A stretch of 64,000 nucleotides of DNA from CAYFUG01 sp964346295 (GCA_964346295.1 CAYFUG010000002.1:1-64000), one strand, 5' to 3'; counted from the first letter of the stretch, positions 33,656-42,484 are shown. Made by a program: numbers and translations. Notes: generated by a model from the letters alone, not told the origin.

Positions 33656-34780
33656 ATGAAACATCATTTCAATAACACCTTCCTCTTCCTTCTTCTCACC
33701 CTGGCTGGGATAGGGGCCTACTTTGTCCTCCAACCTTACCTGGTAGCTTTTTTGGTAGCCTTTGTGGTTTCTCAACTTTTTGACAACTGGTATCAAAAAA
33801 CTCTCAAGATGATGGGTAAAAAGAAAAAGTCTCTGGCCTCCCTGACAATCTCTCTTTTGATTTTTCTTTTGATTTTTCTACCAGTTACCCTAATCACTGT
33901 TATGGGAGTAAACGAGGCTCGCAATGTGAGCCACTTGGTTCAAGAAAATAATATCCTAGAAAAAACCACTCTTTCCATTCAAGAATTATTAAGCGATTTT
34001 GGAATCGATATATCTCAAGACAGACTCCAATCCACCCTGGGAGTTGAAAAGATTTCCCAGGGCTTGCAAAATTTTGGCTCCTTTTTTGTTTCCGTGGCTT
34101 CCAAAACCACTCAGGGAATCTTTAGTTTTTTGATGTTTACTTTCGCAGCTTTTTTCTCTCTTTACTATTTTTTTAAAGATGGCAAAAAATTTACCAATTA
34201 TGTGATGCGGCTCAGTCCCTTGCGTGACAAGCAAGAAAAGATGCTATTAGATAAATTCATTGGCATTTCTCGTGCTACCTTGAAGGGCTCCCTGGTTATC
34301 GCCGTCGTTCAAGCAACCCTTACCGGAATCGTCTTTCTGATCACTGGAACCCCCTCGGTTATTCTCTTGAGTTTGTTAACTCTTTTATTTTCTCTGATTC
34401 CTCTTCTGGGAAGTTTCGTAGTGTGGGCTCCCGTGGGTATTATTACCTTAGCTTATGGAAATATCTGGCAAGGAATTTTGATCTTAGCCTTTGGTGCGAT
34501 TGTAGTGGGAACGGTTGATAACCTACTTCGCCCCATTTTAGTAGGCAACGACGCCCAACTGCATCCCTTATTGGTCTTATTTTCTACTTTAGGAGGAATC
34601 GCTTTTTTCGGCATGGCGGGGTTTCTTTTGGGTCCCGTCTTGATCGTTTTGCTTCTTACTCTTCTAGACATCTATCACATTGAGTTCAAAGATGATCTAG
34701 ATGAAATGAACTACTCTCAAAAAATTAAATTGGAAACCCGAAGAAGTATCAAAAAGGCCCAATCTTGGATAAAAAGCTAG
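33656..34780 (+). CDS. AI-2E family transporter
   Basis: 374 residues from ATG 33656 (MKHHFNNTFL). An upstream ATG at 33587 lies inside repeat copy B and would add a non-conserved tail, so I reject it. About eight hydrophobic segments: two at the N-terminus (8-40), one at 60-85, and the rest from 150 to 350. The conserved C-terminal part is clear (TGTPSVILLSLLTLLFSLIP, LLGSFVVWAPVGIITLAYG, DNLLRPILVGNDAQLHPLLV). Members export autoinducer-like solutes or act as Na+/H+ antiporters; the substrate is not deducible. Confidence 0.88.
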   Translation: MKHHFNNTFLFLLLTLAGIGAYFVLQPYLVAFLVAFVVSQLFDNWYQKTLKMMGKKKKSLASLTISLLIFLLIFLPVTLITVMGVNEARNVSHLVQENNILEKTTLSIQELLSDFGIDISQDRLQSTLGVEKISQGLQNFGSFFVSVASKTTQGIFSFLMFTFAAFFSLYYFFKDGKKFTNYVMRLSPLRDKQEKMLLDKFIGISRATLKGSLVIAVVQATLTGIVFLITGTPSVILLSLLTLLFSLIPLLGSFVVWAPVGIITLAYGNIWQGILILAFGAIVVGTVDNLLRPILVGNDAQLHPLLVLFSTLGGIAFFGMAGFLLGPVLIVLLLTLLDIYHIEFKDDLDEMNYSQKIKLETRRSIKKAQSWIKS

Positions 34781-34817
34781 CTTTTAAAACTTAAACTAAC
34801 CTTCTTGATTAGATTAA

Positions 34818-35414
34818 ATGGATAACCAGACTTTAATTGAACTCATCTCTACCTGGGGATACCCCATTTTACTAATCTTGGTAATCCTAGAGGGTCCTCT
34901 CTCCACTTTAAGTGGAGCTTTTTTAGCTTCCATAGGGGTTCTCTCCTGGCCTCTAGTCTTAACGACAAGCATTCTGGGAGATATTATTGGTGACACCATT
35001 CTTTATTCCATCGGAAGAGCTGGTGGGCCAAAGATGGTAACTCGCACTTCTCAACTACTTCGAGTTAAAAAAAAGGATCTTAATAAGCTTCAAGAAAGAT
35101 TCCGCGATAATGGAGCCAGGATCATTCTTTTTGTCAAAAGTACCACTGGGTTAGGTTGGATCACATTCATTTTGGCCGGAGCCTCCCGGGTTAAGTTTCG
35201 TCTTTTTATTCTTTACGCCTTTCTGGGGGGTATTGTTTGGACTAGCCTCTTAGTTTTTTTGGGCTATTTTTTTGGAGAACTGGCAGAACAGATCAATCAG
35301 TACCTTCGCTATGCTGGGTGGGTAGTTTTCTTTTTAGCTATCTTACTAGTTTTTACTGTCAGTTGGATCAGAGGTCGAAAAAATAAAATTGATAATTTTC
35401 CAGATAAAAAATAA
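34818..35414 (+). CDS. DedA/VTT-family membrane protein
   Basis: 198 residues. DedA-type topology with the re-entrant region LEGPLSTLSGAFLASIGVL, GDIIGDTILYSIGRAGGPKM, then FRDNGARIILFVKSTTGLGW and a C-terminal hydrophobic pair. DedA proteins scramble or flip polyprenyl and phospholipid carriers. It is 37 nt downstream of the AI-2E transporter gene, so probably one operon. Confidence 0.85.
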   Translation: MDNQTLIELISTWGYPILLILVILEGPLSTLSGAFLASIGVLSWPLVLTTSILGDIIGDTILYSIGRAGGPKMVTRTSQLLRVKKKDLNKLQERFRDNGARIILFVKSTTGLGWITFILAGASRVKFRLFILYAFLGGIVWTSLLVFLGYFFGELAEQINQYLRYAGWVVFFLAILLVFTVSWIRGRKNKIDNFPDKK

Positions 35415-35474
35415 CCCCTTCCCAACGATGATAGCCAATACTGCTAACCCCAATAAAACCCAGTTCCAGAACAT
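35346..35474 (-). CDS. possible 42-residue membrane peptide antisense to dedA end
   Basis: ATG at 35474 with AAAAGGAG 8 nt upstream, an ideal ribosome-binding site in a window where few genes have one. It encodes MFWNWVLLGLAVLAIIVGKG followed by a basic-amphipathic stretch and TAG at 35346. One membrane segment (about 3-24). The last 69 nt overlap the 3' end of dedA on the opposite strand. The size and shape suit a small membrane peptide, but chance cannot be excluded. Confidence 0.4.
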   Translation of the reverse strand: MFWNWVLLGLAVLAIIVGKGLFFIWKIINFIFSTSDPTDSKN

Positions 35475-35554
35475 AAGCTTTACTCCTTTTTAGTTTTATC
35501 AACTTTGAGTAGTTAAGTATAAATCTATCTCCAGCCTTCCCTATTAAGATAAAT

Positions 35555-36238
35555 ATGTCAACCCTCCCCCAAGTCTTCTATCAAAAACCTACTGAGCAAG
35601 TCGCCCGAGAGCTCCTGGGTAAAGTTTTAGTCCGACGCTTTAAGAGAAATGTATCATCCCGCTCAGAACAAAGCGGAATCGAAGGGACTAAAGAAGCTTA
35701 CAACTCTAATCAAACTGGAGTTAAGCAAGTTGATCTACCTGGAACAGTTACCGAAATTCGCCTCTTAATTACAGAAACGGAGGCCTACCTGGGCCCCCAC
35801 GATCAAGCTTGTCATACTCGCCGCGGTCCCACTCCTAGAACTCAGGTAATGTTTGGGTCAGCCGGTTTTTGGTATATCTACTTAATCTATGGCATGTATC
35901 ATTGTCTCAATGTGGTAACGGAGAAAGTCGGCTCCGGTAGTGCAGTATTAATCCGGGGCGGCCAACTGCTAACGCCCCTGGACCCGGAAGAAAATAATCG
36001 AGAAATAAAAACTGACGGCCCTGGTAAACTTTGCCGAGCCCTCGAGATTGATAGAAGTTTTAACAAAACTAGTGCCTTTAACCCCACCAGCCAGCTCTTT
36101 ATCGAGGATGCCCTTCTCAATAATCCGTTCCTAAAAAACTTTGAGGTTGAAAAGTTACCTCGAGTTGGTGTACAATATGCAGGAGAAAAGTGGGACAAAG
36201 CCCTTTTAAGGTTCAGGCTAATAACTGACCATGCCTAA
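35555..36238 (+). CDS. 3-methyladenine DNA glycosylase (AAG/MPG family)
   Basis: 227 residues. It removes alkylated purines from DNA. Family motifs: VARELLGKVLVRR, ITETEAYLGPHDQACHTRRG with the catalytic Glu, RTQVMFGSAGFWYIYLIYGM, NVVTEKVGSGSAVLIRGG and DGPGKLCRALEI. Between KVLVRRF and VTEIRLLITETEAY there is an insertion of about 40 residues (NVSSRSEQSGIEGTKEAYNS...) that ordinary members lack. Its DNA (CATCCCGCTCAGAACAAAGC...) is hairpin-like. The last 8 nt overlap the next gene. Confidence 0.9.
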   Translation: MSTLPQVFYQKPTEQVARELLGKVLVRRFKRNVSSRSEQSGIEGTKEAYNSNQTGVKQVDLPGTVTEIRLLITETEAYLGPHDQACHTRRGPTPRTQVMFGSAGFWYIYLIYGMYHCLNVVTEKVGSGSAVLIRGGQLLTPLDPEENNREIKTDGPGKLCRALEIDRSFNKTSAFNPTSQLFIEDALLNNPFLKNFEVEKLPRVGVQYAGEKWDKALLRFRLITDHA

Positions 36239-36626
36239 ATTAAAACTAGAAAAACAATTCGCAGTTAAAGCCCTAGTTGAAAATAAAAATCACTTTTTAT
36301 TTTTAAAAAAGAAGGATTTCCTGGGAGGAGACTATGACTTACCGGGAGGAAGGAAGAAACAGGGAGGGAAAGATCTTCTTGCTCTCAAAAGAGAAGTCAA
36401 AGAAGAGACTGGGCTTGAGATCACCACTATTCAATTTCTAAATAACTGGCAAGTGGATGTATCCTCTAAAGGAATCAATCTTAACGGGAAGACCTACCTC
36501 CGCCCCGTAAATTCAAATGAGGTCATCCTGAGCGAAGAGCACTTTGATTATAAATGGCTACCAAAAGAGCAAGTCCTAAGAGAAAATATCCCTTATTGGG
36601 CGAGAGAAGCTTTAGAGAAAATCTAG
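36231..36626 (+). CDS. Nudix hydrolase
   Basis: 131 residues. Nudix box GGRKKQGGKDLLALKREVKE followed by ETGLEI, close to the consensus. The C-terminal EVILSEEHFDYKWLPKEQV is the usual acidic/aromatic close of MutT-type proteins. Its ATG overlaps the end of the glycosylase gene, so the two are translationally coupled. The context suggests nucleotide-pool or DNA-repair housekeeping; the substrate is unknown. Confidence 0.86.
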   Translation: MPKLKLEKQFAVKALVENKNHFLFLKKKDFLGGDYDLPGGRKKQGGKDLLALKREVKEETGLEITTIQFLNNWQVDVSSKGINLNGKTYLRPVNSNEVILSEEHFDYKWLPKEQVLRENIPYWAREALEKI

Positions 36627-36686
36627 TCATCGCTACTGCAAAATTACCTTTAAAAACTTAGTACTAAAAATTGAAAACTCACTTTC

Positions 36687-37346
36687 ATGATTATAACTTG
36701 GCACGGCCACTCTTGTTTTAAAATTCAAACCCGCCCTCAACGAGGGGGGGATGAGATAGTAATCGCCACCGATCCTTTTGACAAAAGCATTGGCCTCACA
36801 CCTCCTCAGTTTAAAACGGATATAGTAACCGTATCCCATTCTCACTTCGACCATGCTAACACTCAATCCCTGAAAGGAGATCCTTTTGTGATTGATGCCC
36901 CCGGAGAATACTCCCTGGGTGGCATTACCGTTGAAGGAGTGGAAGCTTTTCACGACTCCCAAAAAGGTCAAGAGCGAGGCCGCGACACTATCTATGTAAT
37001 TGAAAGTGAGGATTTAAGAGTTTGTCACCTAGGAGACCTGGGTCATATCCTAGAAGAAAAACAAGTAGAGCAAATTGGGCAAGTAGATATTTTGATGATT
37101 CCAGTGGGAGGAACTTACACTTTAGACCCCAAAAAAGCAGAGGAGGTAATTGGCCAATTAGAACCTGGCCTGATCATTCCCATGCATTTCAAAGTGCCCG
37201 GGTTGAAACTTGACATCACCGATGAAGATCCCTTTCTAAAGGAATTTGGAGCTAAGGTAGAAGAGAAGTTAGACAAGTTAACCATCAAGAAAAAAGATTT
37301 GGAAGAAACTGAAAATAAGGTAGCAGTGCTAAAAGTAGCTTCCTAG
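36687..37346 (+). CDS. metallo-beta-lactamase-fold hydrolase (UPF0173-like)
   Basis: 219 residues. MBL fold with ITWHGHSCFKI at the N-terminus, metal motif SHSHFDH (HxHxDH), a later CHLGDLGH and MHFKVPG. This order is that of UPF0173/UlaG-like metal-dependent hydrolases. The extension LDKLTIKKKDLEETENKVAV at the C-terminus is common in Patescibacteria members. Substrate unknown. Confidence 0.87.
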   Translation: MIITWHGHSCFKIQTRPQRGGDEIVIATDPFDKSIGLTPPQFKTDIVTVSHSHFDHANTQSLKGDPFVIDAPGEYSLGGITVEGVEAFHDSQKGQERGRDTIYVIESEDLRVCHLGDLGHILEEKQVEQIGQVDILMIPVGGTYTLDPKKAEEVIGQLEPGLIIPMHFKVPGLKLDITDEDPFLKEFGAKVEEKLDKLTIKKKDLEETENKVAVLKVAS

Positions 37347-37503
37347 AATTCTTAGCCTCTTAACTTTGGAGTAGGATTAATTTTCTCTCTTTTTTTAAAA
37401 ATCAGGCGTTTGGCTTGCTTGTAAAAAATCATGAAAAGCTCAATAAAAAAATTGCATCAAATCAGTCTTTTCGCTTACTTAAATTCAAACAAAATGAAAC
37501 TTC

Positions 37504-37878
37504 ATGCTTAGTAATCTTTTAGAGAAATCAGAGAAAGAACGCCAGAGAGCGGCTCTTATTATAACCGGAGTAATCGGGGTGATAATTTTCTCCGCCTGGC
37601 TTACGATTGCTGGCTTTGACATTAAACAAGCCGTGATTACTCCTGGCCAGGAAGATCGCCTTAAAAAAAACTACCTAGCCTTTCAAGGAGAACTTCCTTC
37701 TGTTAGACAGACGGAGTCTGTTACTACCGAATTAGCTAAGCGCCAACAACTAGCTGGAAAAGTCAGTGGATTAAGTAACTCCGAAAAATCCGAACAAGAA
37801 AACGCTGATTTAGAGTCTGGTCAAGACCAGAAAAAAAAGCCTTTCCTGGAAAAGCTTTTTGAAAGATTGGGATTGTAA
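37504..37878 (+). CDS. small single-TM membrane protein
   Basis: 124 residues. One membrane segment (about 17-36), then a charged linker and a basic C-terminus (KKKPFLEKLFERLGL). No family recognised. A clear terminator follows 30 nt after the stop. Confidence 0.65.
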   Translation: MLSNLLEKSEKERQRAALIITGVIGVIIFSAWLTIAGFDIKQAVITPGQEDRLKKNYLAFQGELPSVRQTESVTTELAKRQQLAGKVSGLSNSEKSEQENADLESGQDQKKKPFLEKLFERLGL

Positions 37879-37907
37879 AAAATACATTAACTGATAAACT
37901 GTTTCTC

Positions 37908-37940
37908 GCTACCCTTTACCCAGGGTAGCTTCTTAGTTTT
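37908..37940 (+). terminator. rho-independent terminator
   Basis: Perfect 8-bp stem GCTACCCT/AGGGTAGC (37908-37915, 37922-37929) with a 6-nt loop, followed by TTCTTAGTTTT. It ends the plus-strand run. Confidence 0.75.
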
Positions 37941-38003
37941 CGCAGAAAAATCCCTGCCCTTAAGATCACAAAGAAATTAACTTCAAGGATAAAAGAAGCG
38001 AAT

Positions 38004-38435
38004 CTAGCGAGAAAGAAAATATAACTCTAAGAGTAATACCAGCCCCACTGCCAACAATGCATCCCACCAAATCAATACTCGAAAGCCTTGCATTAGAAGT
38101 AAGGCTACCACCAAAACTGCCAATAAAAATCCTTGGCGAGCTGAAATCCCCACCAAAGCAAAGCTAGCAACTCCTTCGTAAGAATGCTTTCTAAACCAAA
38201 ACATTAACTGAGAAAATAGCCCGCCTAAAAATACTAATACTCCCAGAGCGAAAATTCCTATATCTAAAAAATCCTTTTCTTGGTAACGAAGGTTTTCATT
38301 AGGATTATAAGGATTTTGATAAGGAGAACCCCAGAAAAGGATTAAGCCCATTAAAATAAATAATCCTAATAACAAAATCCCCCGGGCACTCCAGTGGAAT
38401 ATTTTAACCGAGGTATCGTCTTTTCTAATCGCCAT
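38004..38435 (-). CDS. four-TM membrane protein of unknown function
   Basis: 143 residues with four hydrophobic segments (about 14-33, 53-75, 86-110, 117-140). The loop between segments 1 and 2 is rich in Asn, Pro and Tyr (SPYQNPYNPNENLRYQEKDF). No family recognised. Confidence 0.65.
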   Translation of the reverse strand: MAIRKDDTSVKIFHWSARGILLLGLFILMGLILFWGSPYQNPYNPNENLRYQEKDFLDIGIFALGVLVFLGGLFSQLMFWFRKHSYEGVASFALVGISARQGFLLAVLVVALLLMQGFRVLIWWDALLAVGLVLLLELYFLSR

Positions 38436-38588
38436 TTTGGTTAGTGTTTTTGTTAAAAATACTCACTAGCAAGTATCCCTACTAATTTCAATCGGAGACT
38501 AGGGTCAGTCTAAAGCTCCTCCTCATTAATTAAGCTTATCCCTGGGGATAGCCAATTAAGCCAGTTGCTGCACTACCCCGAAGCTCAG

Positions 38589-39527
38589 TTACTCTCTTTC
38601 AAATTCTTCTTTAATGCTATAAACCTGCTCCTTACGAGTCTGATAATATGTTTTAATTCCAATGTCTGCCAAAAGACCCGAGACAAAAAATTGGATTCCT
38701 AAAATTACTGAGAAAAACCCTACCATGGGCCAAATTCGACTACCAATTGCTGAACCAAAAAATATTTTTTCTACTGCCATCCAACCTAAAATTAACATTC
38801 CAAAAGCGCTAATCAGCACCCCCATGGTCCCAAAAAGATGCAAAGGGCGCGAAGAAAACTTGCGCCAAAACCAAATCGAAAGTAAATCCAAAATCCCCTT
38901 TACCAAACGCTTCCAGTTGTATTTGGTTTTCCCCGCTATTCGCGGTCGATGATTCACCACTGCCTCTCCGACTTTGAAACCCTTGATCTTGAGAATTCCG
39001 GGAATAAAACGGTGCATCTCGCCATAAAGATCCAGATTCTCAAAACATTCCCTGCGATAAGCCTTTAAAGAGCAACCACTATCATTGATTTGGTCGTTGA
39101 TCAAAAACTTGCGCAACTTATCCGCCCCCCTGGAAAGAATCTTTTTCAAAAAAGGATCCTTCCGATTTTTGCGCCAACCACTCACTACATCGTAACCTTT
39201 TTCGATTTTAGCCAAAAGCTTAGGAATATCAGCCGGATCATTTTGCCGATCGCCGTCCATAGTAACCACTACCTCCCCTCGAGCGGCCTTAACACCAGCA
39301 TCCATAGCCGCTGTTTGGCCAAAATTACGCCGAAAGAAAATTGCTCGCACTGGCCGCAACTGGCGAATCTTCTCTCGCGTGCCATCACTACTACCATCAT
39401 CTACCAAGATAATTTCCGCTTTTAGGCCCTCCTTCTCGATAACATCAACAATTTCCTGGTGCAAATCTTCCACATTCCCCTCCTCATTGTAGACCGGCAC
39501 TACAATAGAAATAAGTTTATTTTCCAT
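38589..39527 (-). CDS. GT2 glycosyltransferase (DPM1/GtrB-like)
   Basis: 312 residues. The N-terminal GT-A domain has SIVVPVYNEEGNVEDLHQEI, LVDDGSSDGTREKI, RRNFGQTAAMDAGVKAARGE, the DxD-type VTMDGDRQNDP, and DSGCSLKAYRR. Two membrane segments at about 230-252 and 263-290 place it with the polyprenyl-phosphate sugar synthases (GtrB/ArnC/DPM). It would charge undecaprenyl phosphate with a hexose for envelope glycans, in line with the DUF4012 and O-antigen-ligase-like genes elsewhere in the window. Confidence 0.88.
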   Translation of the reverse strand: MENKLISIVVPVYNEEGNVEDLHQEIVDVIEKEGLKAEIILVDDGSSDGTREKIRQLRPVRAIFFRRNFGQTAAMDAGVKAARGEVVVTMDGDRQNDPADIPKLLAKIEKGYDVVSGWRKNRKDPFLKKILSRGADKLRKFLINDQINDSGCSLKAYRRECFENLDLYGEMHRFIPGILKIKGFKVGEAVVNHRPRIAGKTKYNWKRLVKGILDLLSIWFWRKFSSRPLHLFGTMGVLISAFGMLILGWMAVEKIFFGSAIGSRIWPMVGFFSVILGIQFFVSGLLADIGIKTYYQTRKEQVYSIKEEFERE

Positions 39528-39551
39528 AATATTTAATAAAATTTATCCTCA

Positions 39552-40559
39552 TTAATGACCAGAATAATAACTAAGAAGTTTTGTATAGCTTAATTCTTCA
39601 ACTGGAAAAAATTCAGGCTCTATTGCGCTAGAAAATTTTTCTAAAACCTTGACTTTATCTCCATCTAGAATAAATTCTACTTTTTTAACTACTTCTCTAT
39701 CCGTTAAAATGAAAGCTTCTTCGTCTTCTGGAGCATCTGGAAAAATAAAACCTAAATCACCTACTTTAAAGAATATTGTTGCCCCACCAAAGACAACTTT
39801 TTCGTCTTTCTCTATTTTTATATCACTTGGATTGAAATTAGCGCCTTGTAAAAATCCTTTCTTATAAAAATTTATAAAAGTGCTAATTCTATCAAGATAA
39901 TAACTCCCAACCCCTTCCTTGTCTTCTGCGTATGCTTGAATCGCTTGTTCGCTAAAAAAATCTGAATCAAAAATTATCTCGCTCTCCTCTAAAAATCTCT
40001 TGATTTCTTTGGCATACCGCCTTCTCTCTGGATCTTCTATGGTATCTCCTGTTCCTTCCTCCGTCACAGGAGGCGCAAATCTCTCAGCCTCATCTCCTTC
40101 CATCATAAGCTCTTTATCTCCATCTAAAAAATAACTATCTAAAATAAAGTAAGGATTATTATCTTCATCATAACCAATAATCTCCACTTTGAGGATTCCC
40201 GAATTAAACAACTCGGAATTAATTGCCCATTCCCAGTCTTCCCTTTCCGGATGATCTTTCAAGTGTAATCTGAGTTGATTTTGCAAGGAACTAACTACGC
40301 CTTCACTTAGTTGATATTTCCTAGCCTCAGCCCCAAAAACATCCACAGTATCTTCAGCGCCTCCCCCCTCGGAGTAAGTAATCGTCGCAGAAGATCCCGC
40401 CTCCACTTCCCTTGGAATTAATATTCCCAGGCTCATCATAACAGAGGTAAGCGCCAAAGATGCCACCATTATTCCTTCCTTAAGATTAAGCCGCTCTTTT
40501 TGAGAAATCTTTCTCTTCTCGTACTTGCTAGGTTGATTAAATCCTTTTAATTTATCCAT
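39552..40559 (-). CDS. membrane-anchored hypothetical protein
   Basis: 335 residues from ATG 40559. A longer frame starting at 40625 would overlap the YggU gene, so I reject it. A basic N-terminus and one hydrophobic segment (about 30-47) precede an acidic extracytoplasmic region with several beta-strand-like segments (LKVEIIGYDEDNNPYFILDS, EKVVFGGATIFFKVGDLGFI). No family recognised. Strongly acidic; perhaps exported. Confidence 0.68.
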   Translation of the reverse strand: MDKLKGFNQPSKYEKRKISQKERLNLKEGIMVASLALTSVMMSLGILIPREVEAGSSATITYSEGGGAEDTVDVFGAEARKYQLSEGVVSSLQNQLRLHLKDHPEREDWEWAINSELFNSGILKVEIIGYDEDNNPYFILDSYFLDGDKELMMEGDEAERFAPPVTEEGTGDTIEDPERRRYAKEIKRFLEESEIIFDSDFFSEQAIQAYAEDKEGVGSYYLDRISTFINFYKKGFLQGANFNPSDIKIEKDEKVVFGGATIFFKVGDLGFIFPDAPEDEEAFILTDREVVKKVEFILDGDKVKVLEKFSSAIEPEFFPVEELSYTKLLSYYSGH

Positions 40560-40578
40560 TTTTGTTTTATTTTCAAAT

Positions 40579-40800
40579 TTAATCCCTAATCTCCACCAAT
40601 TTTGTCCGACTAGTTTTTCCGGCAATTACCTCCACCTGATTTTTAGCCACTTGCCACTCTTGCGCCACTAACTCCACCAAAGCCTGATTGGCCCGGCCTT
40701 TCTCTGGCACCGCCCTCACCCAAGCTTTATAGCTCCCATCCGCCTGCTTCTCCAACTTATTCTGGCTACTCTTAGGAATTACCTTGATGTAAACTCTCAT
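40579..40800 (-). CDS. DUF167 (YggU-family) protein
   Basis: 73 residues, a full-length YggU/DUF167 domain: MRVYIKVIPKSSQNKLEKQ, YKAWVRAVPEKGRANQALVE, VAGKTSRTKLV-like end (VEVIAGKTSRTKLVEI). Function of the family is not established. It lies 14 nt downstream of the NrdG-like gene. Confidence 0.92.
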   Translation of the reverse strand: MRVYIKVIPKSSQNKLEKQADGSYKAWVRAVPEKGRANQALVELVAQEWQVAKNQVEVIAGKTSRTKLVEIRD

Positions 40801-40814
40801 GGGCCTACTGGTTA

Positions 40815-41531
40815 CTATCTAACAGTCACCTCCTCAAAATACTTTTTTTGCAAAAAATCTCTGGCCCAAATCAAATCAATTGACTCTTTTTTCATCTCCT
40901 CTCGGCGCTTTTCATCTAGAATCTTACCCTGATCCTGATAGCGTTGCAATACAAAGCGCTTAGCGCCTCGCAGCCACCGCCCAATGTCTTTGAGATCCTC
41001 CTCCGTGTGGATTCCGCCCACCGCCGTGGTCCGAAATTCATAGTCAATCTGGCGATTATTGCGAATCAGCTCAGTAGAAAGCTGGATTCGTCCCGGATCA
41101 ATCTTAACCCCGCAAGCTTGAGGGTACTTTTCGATGGAGGTCTTGATGTCCATCGCCACAAAGTCTAAGAGTTGCTTATCAAAGAGGTGTTTAAGCGCAT
41201 CCGGTCGCGTCCCGTTAGTGTCTAGCTTTACCAAAAAACCCAGGTCTTTGATTTTAGCAATAAATTCCGGCAAATCCTGATGCAAAGTGGGCTCCCCTCC
41301 GGTAATACATACTCCGTCTAACTTGCCTTGGCGTTTTTTAAGAAACTTAAACAACCGCTCTTCTTTAGATTTGAACTCCCCGCCGCCTGCCTCCAAGCCA
41401 GAAGCTGGTAAAACCAATTCTGGATTGTGACAAAACGGACAGCGAAAATTACAACCTACCGTAAAAACCGTAGCCGCCACTTTACCCGGATAATCTAGTA
41501 GTGTCACAGGCGCAAAACCTCCAATCTTCAT
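40815..41531 (-). CDS. anaerobic RNR-activating-like radical SAM protein (NrdG-like)
   Basis: 238 residues. GGFAPVTLLDYPGKVAATVF is followed by TVGCNFRCPFCHNPELV, which carries the CxxxCxxC cluster, then GVCITGGEPTLHQDLPEF and VKLDTNGTRP. This is the pattern of the longer NrdG-like (PflA-type) activases, which create the glycyl radical of class III ribonucleotide reductase. No nrdD lies in this window, so the partner must be elsewhere or the substrate differs. Confidence 0.86.
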   Translation of the reverse strand: MKIGGFAPVTLLDYPGKVAATVFTVGCNFRCPFCHNPELVLPASGLEAGGGEFKSKEERLFKFLKKRQGKLDGVCITGGEPTLHQDLPEFIAKIKDLGFLVKLDTNGTRPDALKHLFDKQLLDFVAMDIKTSIEKYPQACGVKIDPGRIQLSTELIRNNRQIDYEFRTTAVGGIHTEEDLKDIGRWLRGAKRFVLQRYQDQGKILDEKRREEMKKESIDLIWARDFLQKKYFEEVTVR

Positions 41532-41653
41532 GCATTCAATTTACTCCCCCAGTTTTTTATTTTGATTTTTCACTCAATTTATTTCAAACTATTTCTCAAT
41601 ATTCATGCCATCAAATCCGTTGACCACCTCTCTGAAATCATACTCGAATCAAT

Positions 41654-42268
41654 TTATGCCAGCTGTAACAGGCTTTCAAAGCTTTTAGTGCTAGGATCAA
41701 AAAAGATGTAAACAATGCCACTGTCATGAAAATAGTCTGATTTCTCAACCTTAATACTCCCCACAAAAACAAGTGGCTCATTATTTCTAATTGGCCATTG
41801 ATTTGCACTTTGTATCCAATTTGGCGGTTTTTTGAAATATCTAAATTTAGTTCGAATTTTTTCCTTCAAATATTTCTTGAGTTCATCCTCTTTCATGTTG
41901 TGCTTAATGGGCATTATGTAATTCATGAAATATTCTCCATCTATGTCAACCCAATCGGGCTGACAATCAAGCAACAAATTATGACAATCGGAATACTTTC
42001 TTGTAGGATTGCAATCTATGTTTTTCTTTTTCAAGAAAAGCTCCGGCGCATCCTGAATATTCAAAGCACCAAGTAAACTTTCTGCGTTCTGGGTAAGGAT
42101 AAAATCATAAGGATTAGTTTCGATATATGTATCCCCCCAGCCCAAACTAGGGTCCGAGAGTAAACTCTTCAATCCTTCTTCATTGTAAAAAACCTCCTCA
42201 AATTCAGCACCAGAAATTTTTCCTTCGACGAAATCGATCACTACTTGAAGTTGCTTTTCTTTTGACAT
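41654..42268 (-). CDS. hypothetical protein (immunity/SUKH- or YwqG-like features)
   Basis: 204 residues, soluble. The C-terminal part (PPNWIQSANQWPIRNNEPLV then FVGSIKVEKSDYFHDSGIVY) has the W-P---- PL-FVG pattern seen in YwqG/DUF1963-like and some immunity-type proteins. The N-terminus (QLQVVIDFVEGKISGAEFEE) is helical. A weak AAAAGGGA sits just before the ATG. Codon use is AT-richer than the flanking ftsH. Assignment is tentative. Confidence 0.55.
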   Translation of the reverse strand: MSKEKQLQVVIDFVEGKISGAEFEEVFYNEEGLKSLLSDPSLGWGDTYIETNPYDFILTQNAESLLGALNIQDAPELFLKKKNIDCNPTRKYSDCHNLLLDCQPDWVDIDGEYFMNYIMPIKHNMKEDELKKYLKEKIRTKFRYFKKPPNWIQSANQWPIRNNEPLVFVGSIKVEKSDYFHDSGIVYIFFDPSTKSFESLLQLA

Positions 42269-42322
42269 AATTCCCTTTTAAACATTAGATAACTCCAAAA
42301 AAACCAACCGCCTTCACAGCCC

Positions 42323-42481
42323 AGGGCTTTCAAGTTTGAGTGAAGCTCTACCTGAGTCTCGTCAACAGGCGAGATCAGCGCCGAGGTTTCGCTCGTAGAG
42401 AAGACATGCCATGGCATGTCTCTACCCATACTGTAAAAACAAAACGCAGGCGACAACAACGAGATTCACCAAACTTAAAAG
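42323..42481 (+). repeat. palindromic repeat family 1, copy C, with nested palindrome
   Basis: About 159 bp. Left end CTTTCAAGTTTGAG, internal CGCCGAGGTTTCGCTC, then a nested 31-nt near-palindrome (42393-42425) centred on CCATGG with AGACATGCCATGGCATGTCT as a perfect 20-bp core. The family core CATACTGTAAAAACAAAACG, then CAGGCGACAACAACGAGATT and right end CCAAACTTAAAA, follows. It lies 3 nt beyond the ftsH stop. Confidence 0.75.
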
Positions 42482-42484
42482 TCC

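Noticed and set aside
36500..36550. GTCATCCTGAGCGAAG in the Nudix gene, resembling a common dispersed repeat
   Set aside because: The encoded residues EVILSEEH are what the Nudix family normally has at that place, so the match is coincidence.
40560..40625. Longer start for the 39552 gene (22 extra residues)
   Set aside because: It would overlap the YggU gene, and the extension is the out-of-frame reading of that gene.
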